This document shows, in pieces, positions 48,954 through 57,661 of a stretch of 64,000 bases of DNA. The first letter of the stretch is position 1, and each line of letters opens with the position of its first letter. The DNA comes from Streptomyces sp. cf386 (GTDB lineage: Bacteria > Actinomycetota > Actinomycetes > Streptomycetales > Streptomycetaceae). The notes below the pieces were generated by a model, which was not told the origin of the DNA, did not search any database, and saw only the letters and a program-made list of their open reading frames with translations. Made by a program: the position numbers and the translations under genes. The stretch lies in the NCBI RefSeq assembly GCF_900103585.1, contig NZ_FNHV01000030.1, forward strand, positions 1 to 64,000, given 5' to 3'.

Positions 48954-50483
48954 CTACGGGGTGTCTCCCTTCGGCGGCTTCGCGACCTCATCGACGGTGG
49001 TCTCCTGGTGCAGGCCGAGGCGGCTGTGGGAGCGGCCGTAGAGGAAGTACACGACGGAGCCGATCGCCATCCAGATGGCGAACCGGACCCATGTCTCGGC
49101 GGGCAGGTTGATCATCAGCCACAGTGAGGCGCACACAGACAGGATCGGGAGGACCGGCACCCACGGGGTGCGGAAGGACCGGTGCAGGTCGGGGCGGGTC
49201 TTGCGGAGGATGATCACGCCGATGGCCACGACCACGAAGGCGAACAGGGTGCCGATGTTCACCAGGGCGGCGAGTTCGGTCAGCGGGGTGAAGCCGGCGA
49301 GGATCGCGATGATCACGCCGAGCAGGATGGTCGGCCGGTGCGGGGTCTTGAACCGCGGGTGGACGTGGGAGAAGAAGCGCGGCAGCAGTCCGTCGCGGCT
49401 CATCGCGAAGAAGACGCGGGTCTGGCCGAGGAGCAGGATCATGCAGACCGTGGTCAGGCCGACCGCGGCGCCGAAGCTGATGAAGCCCGCGAACCAGGGG
49501 TGTCCGGTCTCCTTGAAGGCGTCGGCGAGCGGGGCGTCGACGGACAGCTTGCTGTAGTGCTGCATGCCCGTGACGACGATCGACACGGCGACGTACAGCG
49601 TGGTGCAGATGAGGAGGGAGCCGAGGATGCCTCGGGGCATGTCCCGCTGCGGGTTCTTGGTCTCCTCGGCGGCCGTGGCCACGACGTCGAAGCCGATGAA
49701 GGCGAAGAACACGACCGAGGCGGCCGTGAAGATGCCCATGACGCCGAAGTTGGACGGAGCCCAGCCGAACATCAGCTGAATGAGGGGCGCGTCGAGGTTG
49801 CTCCCCGCTTCCACTGTCTGCGCCTTCGGGACGAACGGGTCGTAGTTGGCGCCCTCGATGAAGAAGGCACCCGCGATGATCACGGTCAGGACGACGGCCA
49901 CCTTGATGGCGACGACCACGGACGTGATCCGCGCGGACAGCTTCATGCCGAGGACGAGGATGAAGGTGAGGACGAGGACGAGTGCGGCGGCGAGGATGTC
50001 GAAGCCGAAGGCGTCGGCGCCCTCTCTGCTGCCCAGAGTCGCGGGCATGTGCCAGCCCGCGTTGTCCATGAGCGACTGGATGTAGCCCGACCAGCCGACG
50101 GCCACCACCGCCGTTCCGAGTGCGAACTCCAGGACCAGGTCCCAGCCGATGATCCAGGCGGGCAGTTCGCCGAGGGAGGCGTACGAGAACGTGTACGCGG
50201 ACCCGGCGACCGGGAGTGTGGACGCGAACTCGGCGTAACAGATCGCGGCCAGCGCACAGGCGACACCGGACACGACGAACGCCAGGGCCACCGCGGGCCC
50301 GGCGTTGTTCTTCGCGACGGTGCCGGTGAGCACGAAGATGCCGGTGCCGATGATGACGCCGACGCCGAAGACGGTCAGATCCAGCGCGGACAAGGATTTC
50401 TTGAGCGCGTGCTCCGGCTCCTCGGTATCGAGGATGGACTGCTCGACTCTCTTCGTCCGGAAGATTGTGTTGGTCACGGTCAT
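48954..50483 (-). CDS. Amino-acid permease (APC, cationic amino-acid transporter-like)
   Basis: The 509-residue membrane protein has about 12-13 helices and the APC substrate motif SALDLTVFGVGVIIGTGIFVLTG, with FIGFDVVATAAEETKNPQRDMPRGI in the middle. This layout matches YfnA/CAT-type transporters that take up basic or branched amino acids. GGGAGG lies only 2 nt before ATG 50483 but 8 nt before GTG 50477, so translation may begin at GTG two codons later (MTNTIFRTKR). A small dispersed set of promoter signals was not recognised. It is upstream-divided from dxs by a terminator. Confidence 0.92.
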   Translation of the reverse strand: MTVTNTIFRTKRVEQSILDTEEPEHALKKSLSALDLTVFGVGVIIGTGIFVLTGTVAKNNAGPAVALAFVVSGVACALAAICYAEFASTLPVAGSAYTFSYASLGELPAWIIGWDLVLEFALGTAVVAVGWSGYIQSLMDNAGWHMPATLGSREGADAFGFDILAAALVLVLTFILVLGMKLSARITSVVVAIKVAVVLTVIIAGAFFIEGANYDPFVPKAQTVEAGSNLDAPLIQLMFGWAPSNFGVMGIFTAASVVFFAFIGFDVVATAAEETKNPQRDMPRGILGSLLICTTLYVAVSIVVTGMQHYSKLSVDAPLADAFKETGHPWFAGFISFGAAVGLTTVCMILLLGQTRVFFAMSRDGLLPRFFSHVHPRFKTPHRPTILLGVIIAILAGFTPLTELAALVNIGTLFAFVVVAIGVIILRKTRPDLHRSFRTPWVPVLPILSVCASLWLMINLPAETWVRFAIWMAIGSVVYFLYGRSHSRLGLHQETTVDEVAKPPKGDTP

Positions 50484-50564
50484 TACCTCCCACGCTTGTC
50501 GTCCTCGACATGATCGAGAGGGGGCGTGGTACGCATGCCCCGACGCGGGCGGATTCACACAGAT

Positions 50565-50604
50565 GGGCCGGTTTCACCACCCTTCACGGTAGTGAAACCG
50601 GCCC
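50565..50604 (-). terminator. Terminator downstream of dxs
   Basis: GGGCCGGTTTCAC (50565-50577), 14-nt loop, GTGAAACCGGCCC (50592-50604). The 13-bp perfect stem begins about 22 bp past the dxs stop, on the strand of dxs. Confidence 0.75.
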
Positions 50605-50625
50605 GTCCGGCGCTACGGGTCGCGG

Positions 50626-52554
50626 TCAGTCGCGCGCGGGCTCCACCGAGTCCACCTCAGCGGCCGTACGGTCGAACCGACCGTCCAGCTTGGAGACCAA
50701 CCCGGTGACCTGGCGGGCGATGTCGGGGGCGGTCAGGCCGATCTCGGCCATCACCTCGGCGCGGGCTGCGTGGTCGAGGAAGCGCGGCGGGATGCCGAAG
50801 TCACGCAGCGGGACGTCGACGCCCGCGTCGCGCAGGGCCTGTGCGACGGCCGAACCGACGCCGCCGACGCGACTGTTGTCCTCGACGGTGACGACCACCC
50901 GGTGGCGCTCGGCGAGCGGGGCCATGGCCTCGTCCACCGGCTTGACCCAGCGCGGGTCGACGACGGTGGTGGTGATGCCCTGCTTGTCGAGGAGCGAGGC
51001 GATCTCCAGGCACATGGGGGCCAGCGCACCGACGGAGACGAGGAGGACGTCGGGCCGGTCCGTCCCCGGCTCACGCAGGACGTCCATGCCGCCGACGCGG
51101 CCCACGGCGGGCACGGCGGGGCCGACGGCGCCCTTGGAGAAGCGGACCACGGTCGGGGCGTCCTTGACCGCGACGGCCTCGCGCAGCTGCGCCCGCACCT
51201 GGTCGGCGTCGCGCGGGGCGGCCAACCGCAGCCCGGGCACGACCTGGAGGATCGACATGTCCCACATGCCGTTGTGGGAGGCGCCGTCGGTGCCGGTGAC
51301 GCCGGCCCGGTCGAGCACGAAGGTGACACCGCACTTGTGCAGCGCCACGTCCATGAGGACCTGGTCGAAGGCGCGGTTGAGGAAGGTGGCGTAGACGGCG
51401 AAGACGGGGTGCACACCGCCCGTCGCCAGGCCCGCCGCGGACACGGCGCCGTGCTGCTCGGCGATGCCGACGTCGAAGATCCGGTCCGGGAAGGTGTCCG
51501 CGAACTTCTTCAGGCCGACCGGCTGCAGCATCGCCGCGGTGATCGCCACGATGTCGTCGCGCTCCTTGCCGAGCTTGACCATCTCGTCGCCGAAGACGGA
51601 GGTCCAGTCGGCACCCGAGGCCTTGATCGGCAGGCCGGTGTCGGGGTGGATGGGGCCGATGCCGTGGAAGCGGTCGGCCTCGTCCTGGAGGGCGGGCTGG
51701 TAGCCGCGGCCCTTCTCGGTGAGGCAGTGCACGATGACGGGCCCGCCGAAGCGCTTGGCGCGGGCGAGCGCCGACTCCAGCGCCTCGATGTCGTGGCCGT
51801 CGATCGGGCCGACGTACTTCAGCCCCAGGTCCTCGAACATGCCCTGCGGCGCGATGAAGTCCTTGAGGCCCTTCTTGGCGCCGTGCAGGGTCTCGTAGAG
51901 CGGCTTGCCCACGACCGGCGTGCGGTCGAGGATCTCCTTGGTGCGGGTGAGGAAGCGCTCGTAGCCGTCGGTCGTCCGCAGCGTCGCCAGGTGGTTCGCG
52001 AGACCGCCGATGGTGGGCGCATACGACCGCTCGTTGTCGTTGACGACGATGACGAGCGGGCGGTCCTTCGCCTCGGCGATGTTGTTCAGCGCCTCCCAGG
52101 CCATACCGCCGGTCAGCGCGCCGTCACCGATGACGGCCACGACGTGGTCGTCGCGTTTGCGCAGCTGGTTGGCTTTGGCGAGCCCGTCGGCCCAGCCGAG
52201 GACCGTGGACGCGTGACTGTTCTCGATGACGTCGTGCTCGGACTCGGCCTGCGAGGGGTAGCCGGACAGGCCGCCCTTCATCTTCAGCCGGCTGAAGTCC
52301 TGGCGGCCGGTGAGCAGCTTGTGGACGTAGGACTGGTGGCCGGTGTCCCAGAGCACCTTGTCCTTGGGCGAGTCGAAGACCCGGTGCAGGGCGATGGTCA
52401 GCTCCACCACACCGAGGTTGGGGCCGAGGTGGCCGCCGGTCTTGGAAACCGCCTCGACGAGGAAGGTCCGGATCTCCTCTGCCAGCTGGTCCAGCTGCTC
52501 AGGGCTGAGCCGGTCCAGATCGCGCGGTCCCGTGATGCGGGTCAGCAGCGGCAC
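50626..52554 (-). CDS. dxs: 1-deoxy-D-xylulose-5-phosphate synthase
   Basis: The 642-residue thiamine-diphosphate enzyme condenses pyruvate and glyceraldehyde 3-phosphate, the first step of the MEP isoprenoid pathway. The ThDP/Mg site is GDGALTGGMAWEALNN, with GHQSYVHKLLTGR and NSHASTVLGWADG in the N-terminal domain and GIAEQHGAVSAAGLA (catalytic Glu) in the central domain. Length matches the family (about 620-640). GTG 52554 is used. It is flanked by hairpin terminators on both sides and so looks monocistronic. Confidence 0.96.
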   Translation of the reverse strand: MPLLTRITGPRDLDRLSPEQLDQLAEEIRTFLVEAVSKTGGHLGPNLGVVELTIALHRVFDSPKDKVLWDTGHQSYVHKLLTGRQDFSRLKMKGGLSGYPSQAESEHDVIENSHASTVLGWADGLAKANQLRKRDDHVVAVIGDGALTGGMAWEALNNIAEAKDRPLVIVVNDNERSYAPTIGGLANHLATLRTTDGYERFLTRTKEILDRTPVVGKPLYETLHGAKKGLKDFIAPQGMFEDLGLKYVGPIDGHDIEALESALARAKRFGGPVIVHCLTEKGRGYQPALQDEADRFHGIGPIHPDTGLPIKASGADWTSVFGDEMVKLGKERDDIVAITAAMLQPVGLKKFADTFPDRIFDVGIAEQHGAVSAAGLATGGVHPVFAVYATFLNRAFDQVLMDVALHKCGVTFVLDRAGVTGTDGASHNGMWDMSILQVVPGLRLAAPRDADQVRAQLREAVAVKDAPTVVRFSKGAVGPAVPAVGRVGGMDVLREPGTDRPDVLLVSVGALAPMCLEIASLLDKQGITTTVVDPRWVKPVDEAMAPLAERHRVVVTVEDNSRVGGVGSAVAQALRDAGVDVPLRDFGIPPRFLDHAARAEVMAEIGLTAPDIARQVTGLVSKLDGRFDRTAAEVDSVEPARD

Positions 52555-52697
52555 CCGTGCCTCCTTGCAGTAGAGCTGTTCGAGCTGTTGCCGGGCTTGT
52601 CGAGTCTAATGTTCCGCCTTCGCGGCCGACGCGCGGGCGGTGCGTCATACGTCACGGGATCGGCTGTACCCATGTTGTGGCGTTCCTACGACATGAC

Positions 52698-52729
52698 TGT
52701 GCCCGGCACCGCCATTGGTGCCGGGCACA
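52698..52729 (-). terminator. Terminator downstream of xylH
   Basis: TGTGCCCGGCACC (52698-52710), loop GCCATT, GGTGCCGGGCACA (52717-52729). The perfect 13-bp stem starts 17 bp past the xylH stop. Confidence 0.85.
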
Positions 52730-52745
52730 GGGTCGGTGCGCTGCC

Positions 52746-54041
52746 TTACGCGCGTCCGGCCGTCTTCTGGGTCTTACGGGTGATCGAGTCGATCACGACC
52801 GTCGTCAGCAGAACGCCCGCGGTGATCATGTACTTCACCGGCTCGGCGATGGACTCCAGCTGGAGCCCGTACTGGATCGAGACGATGACCAGCACACCGA
52901 GGAGCGCGTTCCACGTGCGCCCACGCCCACCGAACAGCGACGTACCGCCGATGACCGCCGCGGCGATCGCGTTCATCAGCAGGTCACCGGTACCGGCGCT
53001 CTGGTTGGCGGACGCGATCTTCGAGGCCAGGAACAGACCACCGATCGCGGCGAACCCACCGGAGATCGCGAACACCGAGATCCGGACGGCCGTGACATTG
53101 ATACCCGCACGACGCGACGCCTCGACGCTGCCACCGAGCGCGAAGACCTTGCGGCCGTACGAGGTACGACGCAGCAGGAAGTCCGTGGCGACCAGGAACA
53201 CCAGGAAGATCACCGTGGCCAGCGGCAGGCCCTTGTACTGGTTGTACATGATCGCCGCGGCGAAGGAGACGACACCCAGCAGCACCGTCCGCAGGATCGT
53301 GTCGCTCAGCGGCCGGGACGGGATCCCGACGGCCGCACGGCGGCGGTTGCCCAGGAAGGAGGTGATGAAGAACACCGCGGTCACCACGGCCGCCAGGCCG
53401 TAGGCGGCCGCCACGTCCGTGAAGAAGTACGTCGTCAGCTTGCCGATCAGACCGTCGCTGTCGAGGTTGATCGTGCCGTTCTCGCCCAGTGTCTGGAGCA
53501 TGAAGCCGAGCCAGAACAGCAGACCGGCCAGCGTGACGGCGAACGCCGGGGCGCCCAGCACCGCGAAGAAGAAGCCGTGCGCCGCGCCGATGGCGGCACC
53601 CGCCGCGATGGCGAAGAGCACGGCCGCCCACTCGGGCCAGCCCTGGTTCACCGCGAGGACGGCGGCGATGGCGCTGGACGCGCCGCTGACCGAGCCGACC
53701 GACAGGTCGATCTCGCCGAGCAGCAGCACGAAGACGATGCCGACGGAGATCATGCCCGTGCCGACCATCGTGACGGTGATGTCGCTGATGTTCTGCGCGG
53801 ACAGGAAGGCGGAGTTCAGGCTCTGGAAGATCACGCAGATGGCGACCAGGCCGAGGATGACCGGCAGGGAGCCCAGCTCACCGGCCTTCAGCTTGCGCCG
53901 GAACTCGGTGAGGTAACCGGCCAGGCCCTGCTCCTGCACCAGCAGGCGGGGGTCGACGGCGGTCACCGCGGCCGCGGCGGCCTCGGTGTTGAGAACCTCG
54001 TGCTCGCCCTGCGATGTCGTGGAGGTCTTGTCGATGCTCAC
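52746..54041 (-). CDS. xylH: Sugar ABC transporter permease XylH
   Basis: The 431-residue inner-membrane permease of the RbsC/XylH type has about ten membrane helices and the signatures LLGEIDLSVGSVSG and GRKVFALGGSVEASRRAGIN. It forms the xylose channel with XylG and XylF. It overlaps xylG by 4 nt (ATGA). The name rests on conserved order with rok7B7, as in S. coelicolor SCO6008-SCO6011 (from memory). Confidence 0.9.
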   Translation of the reverse strand: MSIDKTSTTSQGEHEVLNTEAAAAAVTAVDPRLLVQEQGLAGYLTEFRRKLKAGELGSLPVILGLVAICVIFQSLNSAFLSAQNISDITVTMVGTGMISVGIVFVLLLGEIDLSVGSVSGASSAIAAVLAVNQGWPEWAAVLFAIAAGAAIGAAHGFFFAVLGAPAFAVTLAGLLFWLGFMLQTLGENGTINLDSDGLIGKLTTYFFTDVAAAYGLAAVVTAVFFITSFLGNRRRAAVGIPSRPLSDTILRTVLLGVVSFAAAIMYNQYKGLPLATVIFLVFLVATDFLLRRTSYGRKVFALGGSVEASRRAGINVTAVRISVFAISGGFAAIGGLFLASKIASANQSAGTGDLLMNAIAAAVIGGTSLFGGRGRTWNALLGVLVIVSIQYGLQLESIAEPVKYMITAGVLLTTVVIDSITRKTQKTAGRA

Positions 54042-54829
54042 TTGGAAACCTCCCCGTTCGTGCGCGCCGCACGGCGGGTCACGGCGTTCTCGGTGGCGCC
54101 GGTGATGGCGGAGATGATCTCCTCCTGCGAGGTCGTCTTGACCTCGAAGACGCCGTTGTTCTGGCCGAGGCGCAGCACCGCGACCTTGTCCGCCACGGCC
54201 TTGACGTCGGCCATGTTGTGGCTGATGAGGATCACGGCGTGGCCGCGCTCGCGCAGCCGCTCGACCAGGTCGAGGACCTGGGCGGTCTGCTCGACGCCGA
54301 GGGCGGCGGTGGGCTCGTCGAGGATGACCAGCTGGGGCTCACCGAGCATGGAACGGGCGATGGCCACGGTCTGGCGCTGACCGCCGGAGAGCGAGGCGAT
54401 CGGGATACGCACGCTGGGGATGCGGATCGACAGCGTCTGGAGCAGCTCCAGCGAGCGGCGTTCCATCTCGACCTCGTCGAGGACACCGCGCTTCTTCAGC
54501 TCGCGGCCCAGGAAGAGGTTGCCGACGACGTCGATGTTGTCGCACAGCGCGAGGTCCTGGTACACCGTCGCGATGCCCAGGCTCTGGGCGTCGTGCGGCC
54601 GGTTGATCGAAACGGCCTTGCCTTCCCATTCGATGACGCCCTCATCAATGGGGTGCACGCCGGCGATCGTCTTGACCAGCGTGGACTTTCCGGCGCCGTT
54701 GTCGCCCACCAGGGCGACCACTTCACCGGCGTGGACCTCAAGCTCTACGTCGGTGAGCGCCTGGACGGCACCGAAACGCTTGGAGACCCCGCGCAACGCC
54801 AGCACGGGCGTAGCGGACACGTGAACCAT
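54038..54829 (-). CDS. xylG: Sugar ABC transporter ATPase XylG, single-domain form
   Basis: The 263-residue ATPase has Walker A GDNGAGKST, signature LSGGQRQT, Walker B LVILDEPTAALG and the H-loop in ILISHNM. Enterobacterial XylG/RbsA proteins carry two tandem ATPase domains (about 500 residues); this one has a single domain and would work as a homodimer. It lies downstream of xylF across a 188-bp region containing two hairpins and overlaps xylH. Confidence 0.92.
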   Translation of the reverse strand: MVHVSATPVLALRGVSKRFGAVQALTDVELEVHAGEVVALVGDNGAGKSTLVKTIAGVHPIDEGVIEWEGKAVSINRPHDAQSLGIATVYQDLALCDNIDVVGNLFLGRELKKRGVLDEVEMERRSLELLQTLSIRIPSVRIPIASLSGGQRQTVAIARSMLGEPQLVILDEPTAALGVEQTAQVLDLVERLRERGHAVILISHNMADVKAVADKVAVLRLGQNNGVFEVKTTSQEEIISAITGATENAVTRRAARTNGEVSK

Positions 54830-54890
54830 CTCCTTCGCCGCCTGACCCGGCGGAAGGTAGTGCAGAAGAGTTTTCTGGGGGGGGTCCGTC

Positions 54891-54938
54891 CGGCGCCCCG
54901 CACCGAGCTTGCGGGGCTGTCTGATGCGCGGGGCGCCG
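54891..54938 (-). terminator. Hairpin 2 in the xylF-xylG gap
   Basis: CGGCGCCCCGC (54891-54901), 26-nt loop, GCGGGGCGCCG (54928-54938). With the neighbouring hairpin it can attenuate transcription past xylF or protect the xylF mRNA end. Confidence 0.55.
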
Positions 54939-54965
54939 GAGGAGTTGTGGAGCGGTCATGTCCCC

Positions 54966-54995
54966 GTGCGGGAATTCAAGGACGAATTCCCGCAC
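54966..54995 (-). terminator. Hairpin 1 in the xylF-xylG gap
   Basis: GTGCGGGAATTC (54966-54977), loop AAGGAC, GAATTCCCGCAC (54984-54995). The perfect 12-bp stem starts 23 bp after the xylF stop. Such hairpins often raise binding-protein expression relative to the downstream transporter genes. Confidence 0.65.
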
Positions 54996-55017
54996 CTGGA
55001 AAGGGACCTGAGGCCGC

Positions 55018-56130
55018 TTACTTGATGCCGAGCTTGTCGCAGGCGGCCTTGTACTTGCCGGTGCAGATCTCAGCGGCCGTGTAGACGCCGTCCTTGATGA
55101 CGGTGTCGTTGACGTTGTCCTTGGTCAGCGAGGTGACCGGGACGAGGACCGACGGAACGTCGTTGGCGCTGTCGCTGGAGACCTTGTCCTTGGCGATGGA
55201 GTCGAGCGACTTGCCCTGGGCGAGCGCGACGGCCATCTCGGCGGCGGCGGCGGCCTCGGGGGCGTACGGCTTGTAGACGCTCATGTACTGCTCATCGGTG
55301 ATGATGCGCTGCACCGCGGCGAGTTCGGCGTCCTGGCCGGTGACCGGGATGTCGCTGAGGCCGGCCGCCTTCAGGGCGGTGATGATGCCGCCCGCCATGC
55401 CGTCATTGGCGGAGTAGACGCCGATGATCTTGTCCTTGCCGACCGCCGAGATCGCCGCCTCCATGTTGGAGTTGGCGTTCTCCGGCTTCCACTCCTTGGT
55501 GTCGTACTCCTTGCCGACGTTCACCTTGCCGTCGAGGGCGGCGTGCGCGCCCTCCTTGAACATGGCGGCGTTCGGGTCGGTGACGGAGCCGTTCATCATG
55601 ACGATCTGGCCGTCCTTGGCCTTGTCGCCCAGGGCCGTCAGCAGGGCCTCGCCCTGGGTCTTGCCGACCTCCACGTTGTCGAACGAGGTGTAGGCGCTGA
55701 TCGGGCCCTCGGCCAGGCGGTCGTAGGCGACGACCTTGATGCCCTGGTCCACGGCCTTCTGCACGGAGTTCTTGATCGCCTTGGCGTCGACGGCGTCCAG
55801 GATGAGGACGTCCACCTTGTTGGTGATCATGGTGTCGACCTGCTGCGCCTGCAGGTTGGCGTCCTGCTTGGCGTTGTTGTAGTCGACGGTGGCCTTGCCG
55901 TTCGTCAGCTCCTTGATCTTCTCCTCGATCAGGGGCCGGTCGAACTTCTCGTAACGCGCGGTCTGGTTCTCCGGGAGCAGGAGACCGACCTTGATGTTGT
56001 CGCCCTTGGCGGCGGAGGCGGTGGAGTCGTTGTCGCCACCGGCTTCCTCGGCGCTGCCACAGGCAGCCAGCGAGACGGCCATCGCACCTGCGGCAACGGC
56101 TACGGCGGCACGACGCATACGCGTGTTCAC
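55018..56130 (-). CDS. xylF: Xylose-binding lipoprotein XylF
   Basis: The 370-residue product has a lipoprotein signal (AVSLAAC, Cys near 24) and a periplasmic-binding-protein fold like ribose/xylose-binding proteins (KVGLLLPENQTARYEKFDRPLIEEKI..., VLILDAVDAKAIKNSVQKA). It should bind xylose outside the membrane and deliver it to XylH. GTG 56130 has GGGAGG 8 nt upstream. It heads xylFGH and follows the ROK regulator gene on the same strand after 121 bp. Confidence 0.92.
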   Translation of the reverse strand: MNTRMRRAAVAVAAGAMAVSLAACGSAEEAGGDNDSTASAAKGDNIKVGLLLPENQTARYEKFDRPLIEEKIKELTNGKATVDYNNAKQDANLQAQQVDTMITNKVDVLILDAVDAKAIKNSVQKAVDQGIKVVAYDRLAEGPISAYTSFDNVEVGKTQGEALLTALGDKAKDGQIVMMNGSVTDPNAAMFKEGAHAALDGKVNVGKEYDTKEWKPENANSNMEAAISAVGKDKIIGVYSANDGMAGGIITALKAAGLSDIPVTGQDAELAAVQRIITDEQYMSVYKPYAPEAAAAAEMAVALAQGKSLDSIAKDKVSSDSANDVPSVLVPVTSLTKDNVNDTVIKDGVYTAAEICTGKYKAACDKLGIK

Positions 56131-56251
56131 TTCAGAAACCTCCCTGACGAGGCCGCGTCGTTGCGGCCGAGGTGGCTGGAAGTCAACTCGGCCACACGTG
56201 CGACGTCAAGAAGTAAATCCTTAACGGGTTGGCAACGGTGCCATCCGTTCT

Positions 56252-57451
56252 CTAAGTGAAGGCAGGCGCGGCCGCATGCAGCGTGCTGTCCAAAAGGGTT
56301 GAATCGCCCATCTCGCTGAGCGCGAGCGCGAGCGCTCCGAGCACCTCCGCACGACCGCCAAGTGCCCCGGGAAGAACGGACAGTTGGCGCGCCGCACTGG
56401 GAATGGCGTAGCGGCCGACGGACTCCCGGATCGGCCCGAGCACCAGCTCGCCGGCCTCGGCGAGATCGCCGCCCAGGACCACACGGCTCGGGTTCAGGAG
56501 ATTGCAGAGATTGGCGACCCCGCTGCCGATATGACGGCCCACGTCGGCGATCACCCGACGGCACCCCGGGTCCCCGTCCCTGGCCAGCCGTACGACACCC
56601 TCCATGGTGAGGTCGGTGCCGTGACTGGACTGCAGGAGCGGGAGCACATAGCGCGCCGCCGCGAAGGTCTCCAGGCAGCCCCGGTTTCCGCAGCGGCAGA
56701 CCGGGCCGGATTCATCAAGGGTGATATGGCCGATTTCTCCCGCAGTGCCGCCGGGCCCCCGGTAGATCTTGCCGCTGATGACGAGACCGGCGCCGACACC
56801 GCTGGCGACCTTGATGTACGCCAGGTCCCGCACGCCCCGCCCGCTGCCCCAGACCAGCTCGCCCAGGGCACCCAGGTTGGCGTCGTTGTCCACGTGCACG
56901 GGTACGCCGAGCCGGCCGCGCAGCTCCTCGGCGGGCTTGGTGCCGGTCCAGCCGGGCAGGATGGCGGTCGAGCCGAGGGTGCCGGACTCGACGTCGATCG
57001 GGCCGGGCACGCCGAGGCCCACCCCGGCGATCTTGGAGCGGTCGACGCCGGTCGCCGCGATCAGCCGGTTGACCAGCTCTTCGGCCCGGTCGAACCCTTG
57101 CGTCGAGGAGGCGTCGACGTCCAGCGGCTCGGACTCCTCGGCCAGCACCTGGTGGGCGAGGTTCCCGACCGCGACGCGCAAATGCGTATGGCCGAAGTCG
57201 ACCCCTATGACGATGCCGGCGTCCCCGCTCAGCGAGACGCTGCGGGCCCGGCGGCCGCCCGCCGATGTGGGCGTGACCTCGACGGTTCCGCCGTCCTTGA
57301 GCTCCCGGACGATGTTCGAGACCGTAGCCGCGGACAGACCCGTGGTCCTGGCGATCTCCGCCTGGGTGAGCGATCCGGCCAGCCGGACGGCCCGCACGAC
57401 CCGCTCCAGGTTGGCTCGGTGCAGCGACGACTGCGACCCCGGAGTCTCCAC
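56252..57451 (-). CDS. rok7B7: ROK-family regulator Rok7B7
   Basis: The 399-residue regulator has an N-terminal winged helix-turn-helix (LTQAEIARTTGLSAATVSNIVREL), a ROK sugar-kinase-like fold (GVDFGHTHLRVAVG; VHVDNDANLGALGEL) and the zinc motif CRCGNRGCLETF. In S. coelicolor the homologue next to xylFGH controls xylose uptake and influences antibiotic production and carbon catabolite repression (established, from memory). GTG 57451 is preferred because AGGAGG precedes it by 5 nt; a longer frame to 57502 passes through that site. Confidence 0.9.
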   Translation of the reverse strand: METPGSQSSLHRANLERVVRAVRLAGSLTQAEIARTTGLSAATVSNIVRELKDGGTVEVTPTSAGGRRARSVSLSGDAGIVIGVDFGHTHLRVAVGNLAHQVLAEESEPLDVDASSTQGFDRAEELVNRLIAATGVDRSKIAGVGLGVPGPIDVESGTLGSTAILPGWTGTKPAEELRGRLGVPVHVDNDANLGALGELVWGSGRGVRDLAYIKVASGVGAGLVISGKIYRGPGGTAGEIGHITLDESGPVCRCGNRGCLETFAAARYVLPLLQSSHGTDLTMEGVVRLARDGDPGCRRVIADVGRHIGSGVANLCNLLNPSRVVLGGDLAEAGELVLGPIRESVGRYAIPSAARQLSVLPGALGGRAEVLGALALALSEMGDSTLLDSTLHAAAPAFT

Positions 57452-57568
57452 GACGACCTCCTGCGCGCGGGACCGCTTCGATGAGGCCCCGTCAGTGTCC
57501 AACTAGTGAACTCTAAGCTGAGCCGTTCGGGTTGCCTCCCGTCAAGAGGTTGAACCGGATCCGGGTAC

Positions 57569-57586
57569 GTGCACATACATGTACAC
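57569..57586. promoter_or_regulatory. Dyad-symmetric element upstream of rok7B7
   Basis: GTGCACATACATGTACAC is palindromic except for two mismatched pairs. It lies about 118 bp before the rok7B7 start, between it and the ngcG terminator, where an operator would fit. The binding protein is unknown. Confidence 0.3.
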
Positions 57587-57613
57587 GCCGTTCCCGGGAG
57601 CGGGAACGGCGTG
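57584..57613 (-). terminator. Terminator of the ngcEFG operon
   Basis: CACGCCGTTCCCG (57584-57596), loop GGAG, CGGGAACGGCGTG (57601-57613). The perfect 13-bp stem begins 49 bp past the ngcG stop. Confidence 0.85.
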
Positions 57614-57661
57614 CATACGAACGGTTTCGGAGCGCTACCTCCGGCTGCAGCTATCCGCGGT

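Noticed and set aside
52555..52745. Riboswitch before dxs
   Set aside because: No thiamine-type conserved boxes seen; the strong feature here is the xylH terminator on the minus strand.
50770..53403. Long open frame antisense to dxs and xylH
   Set aside because: It crosses the terminator and both genes antiparallel; no domain and implausible composition.
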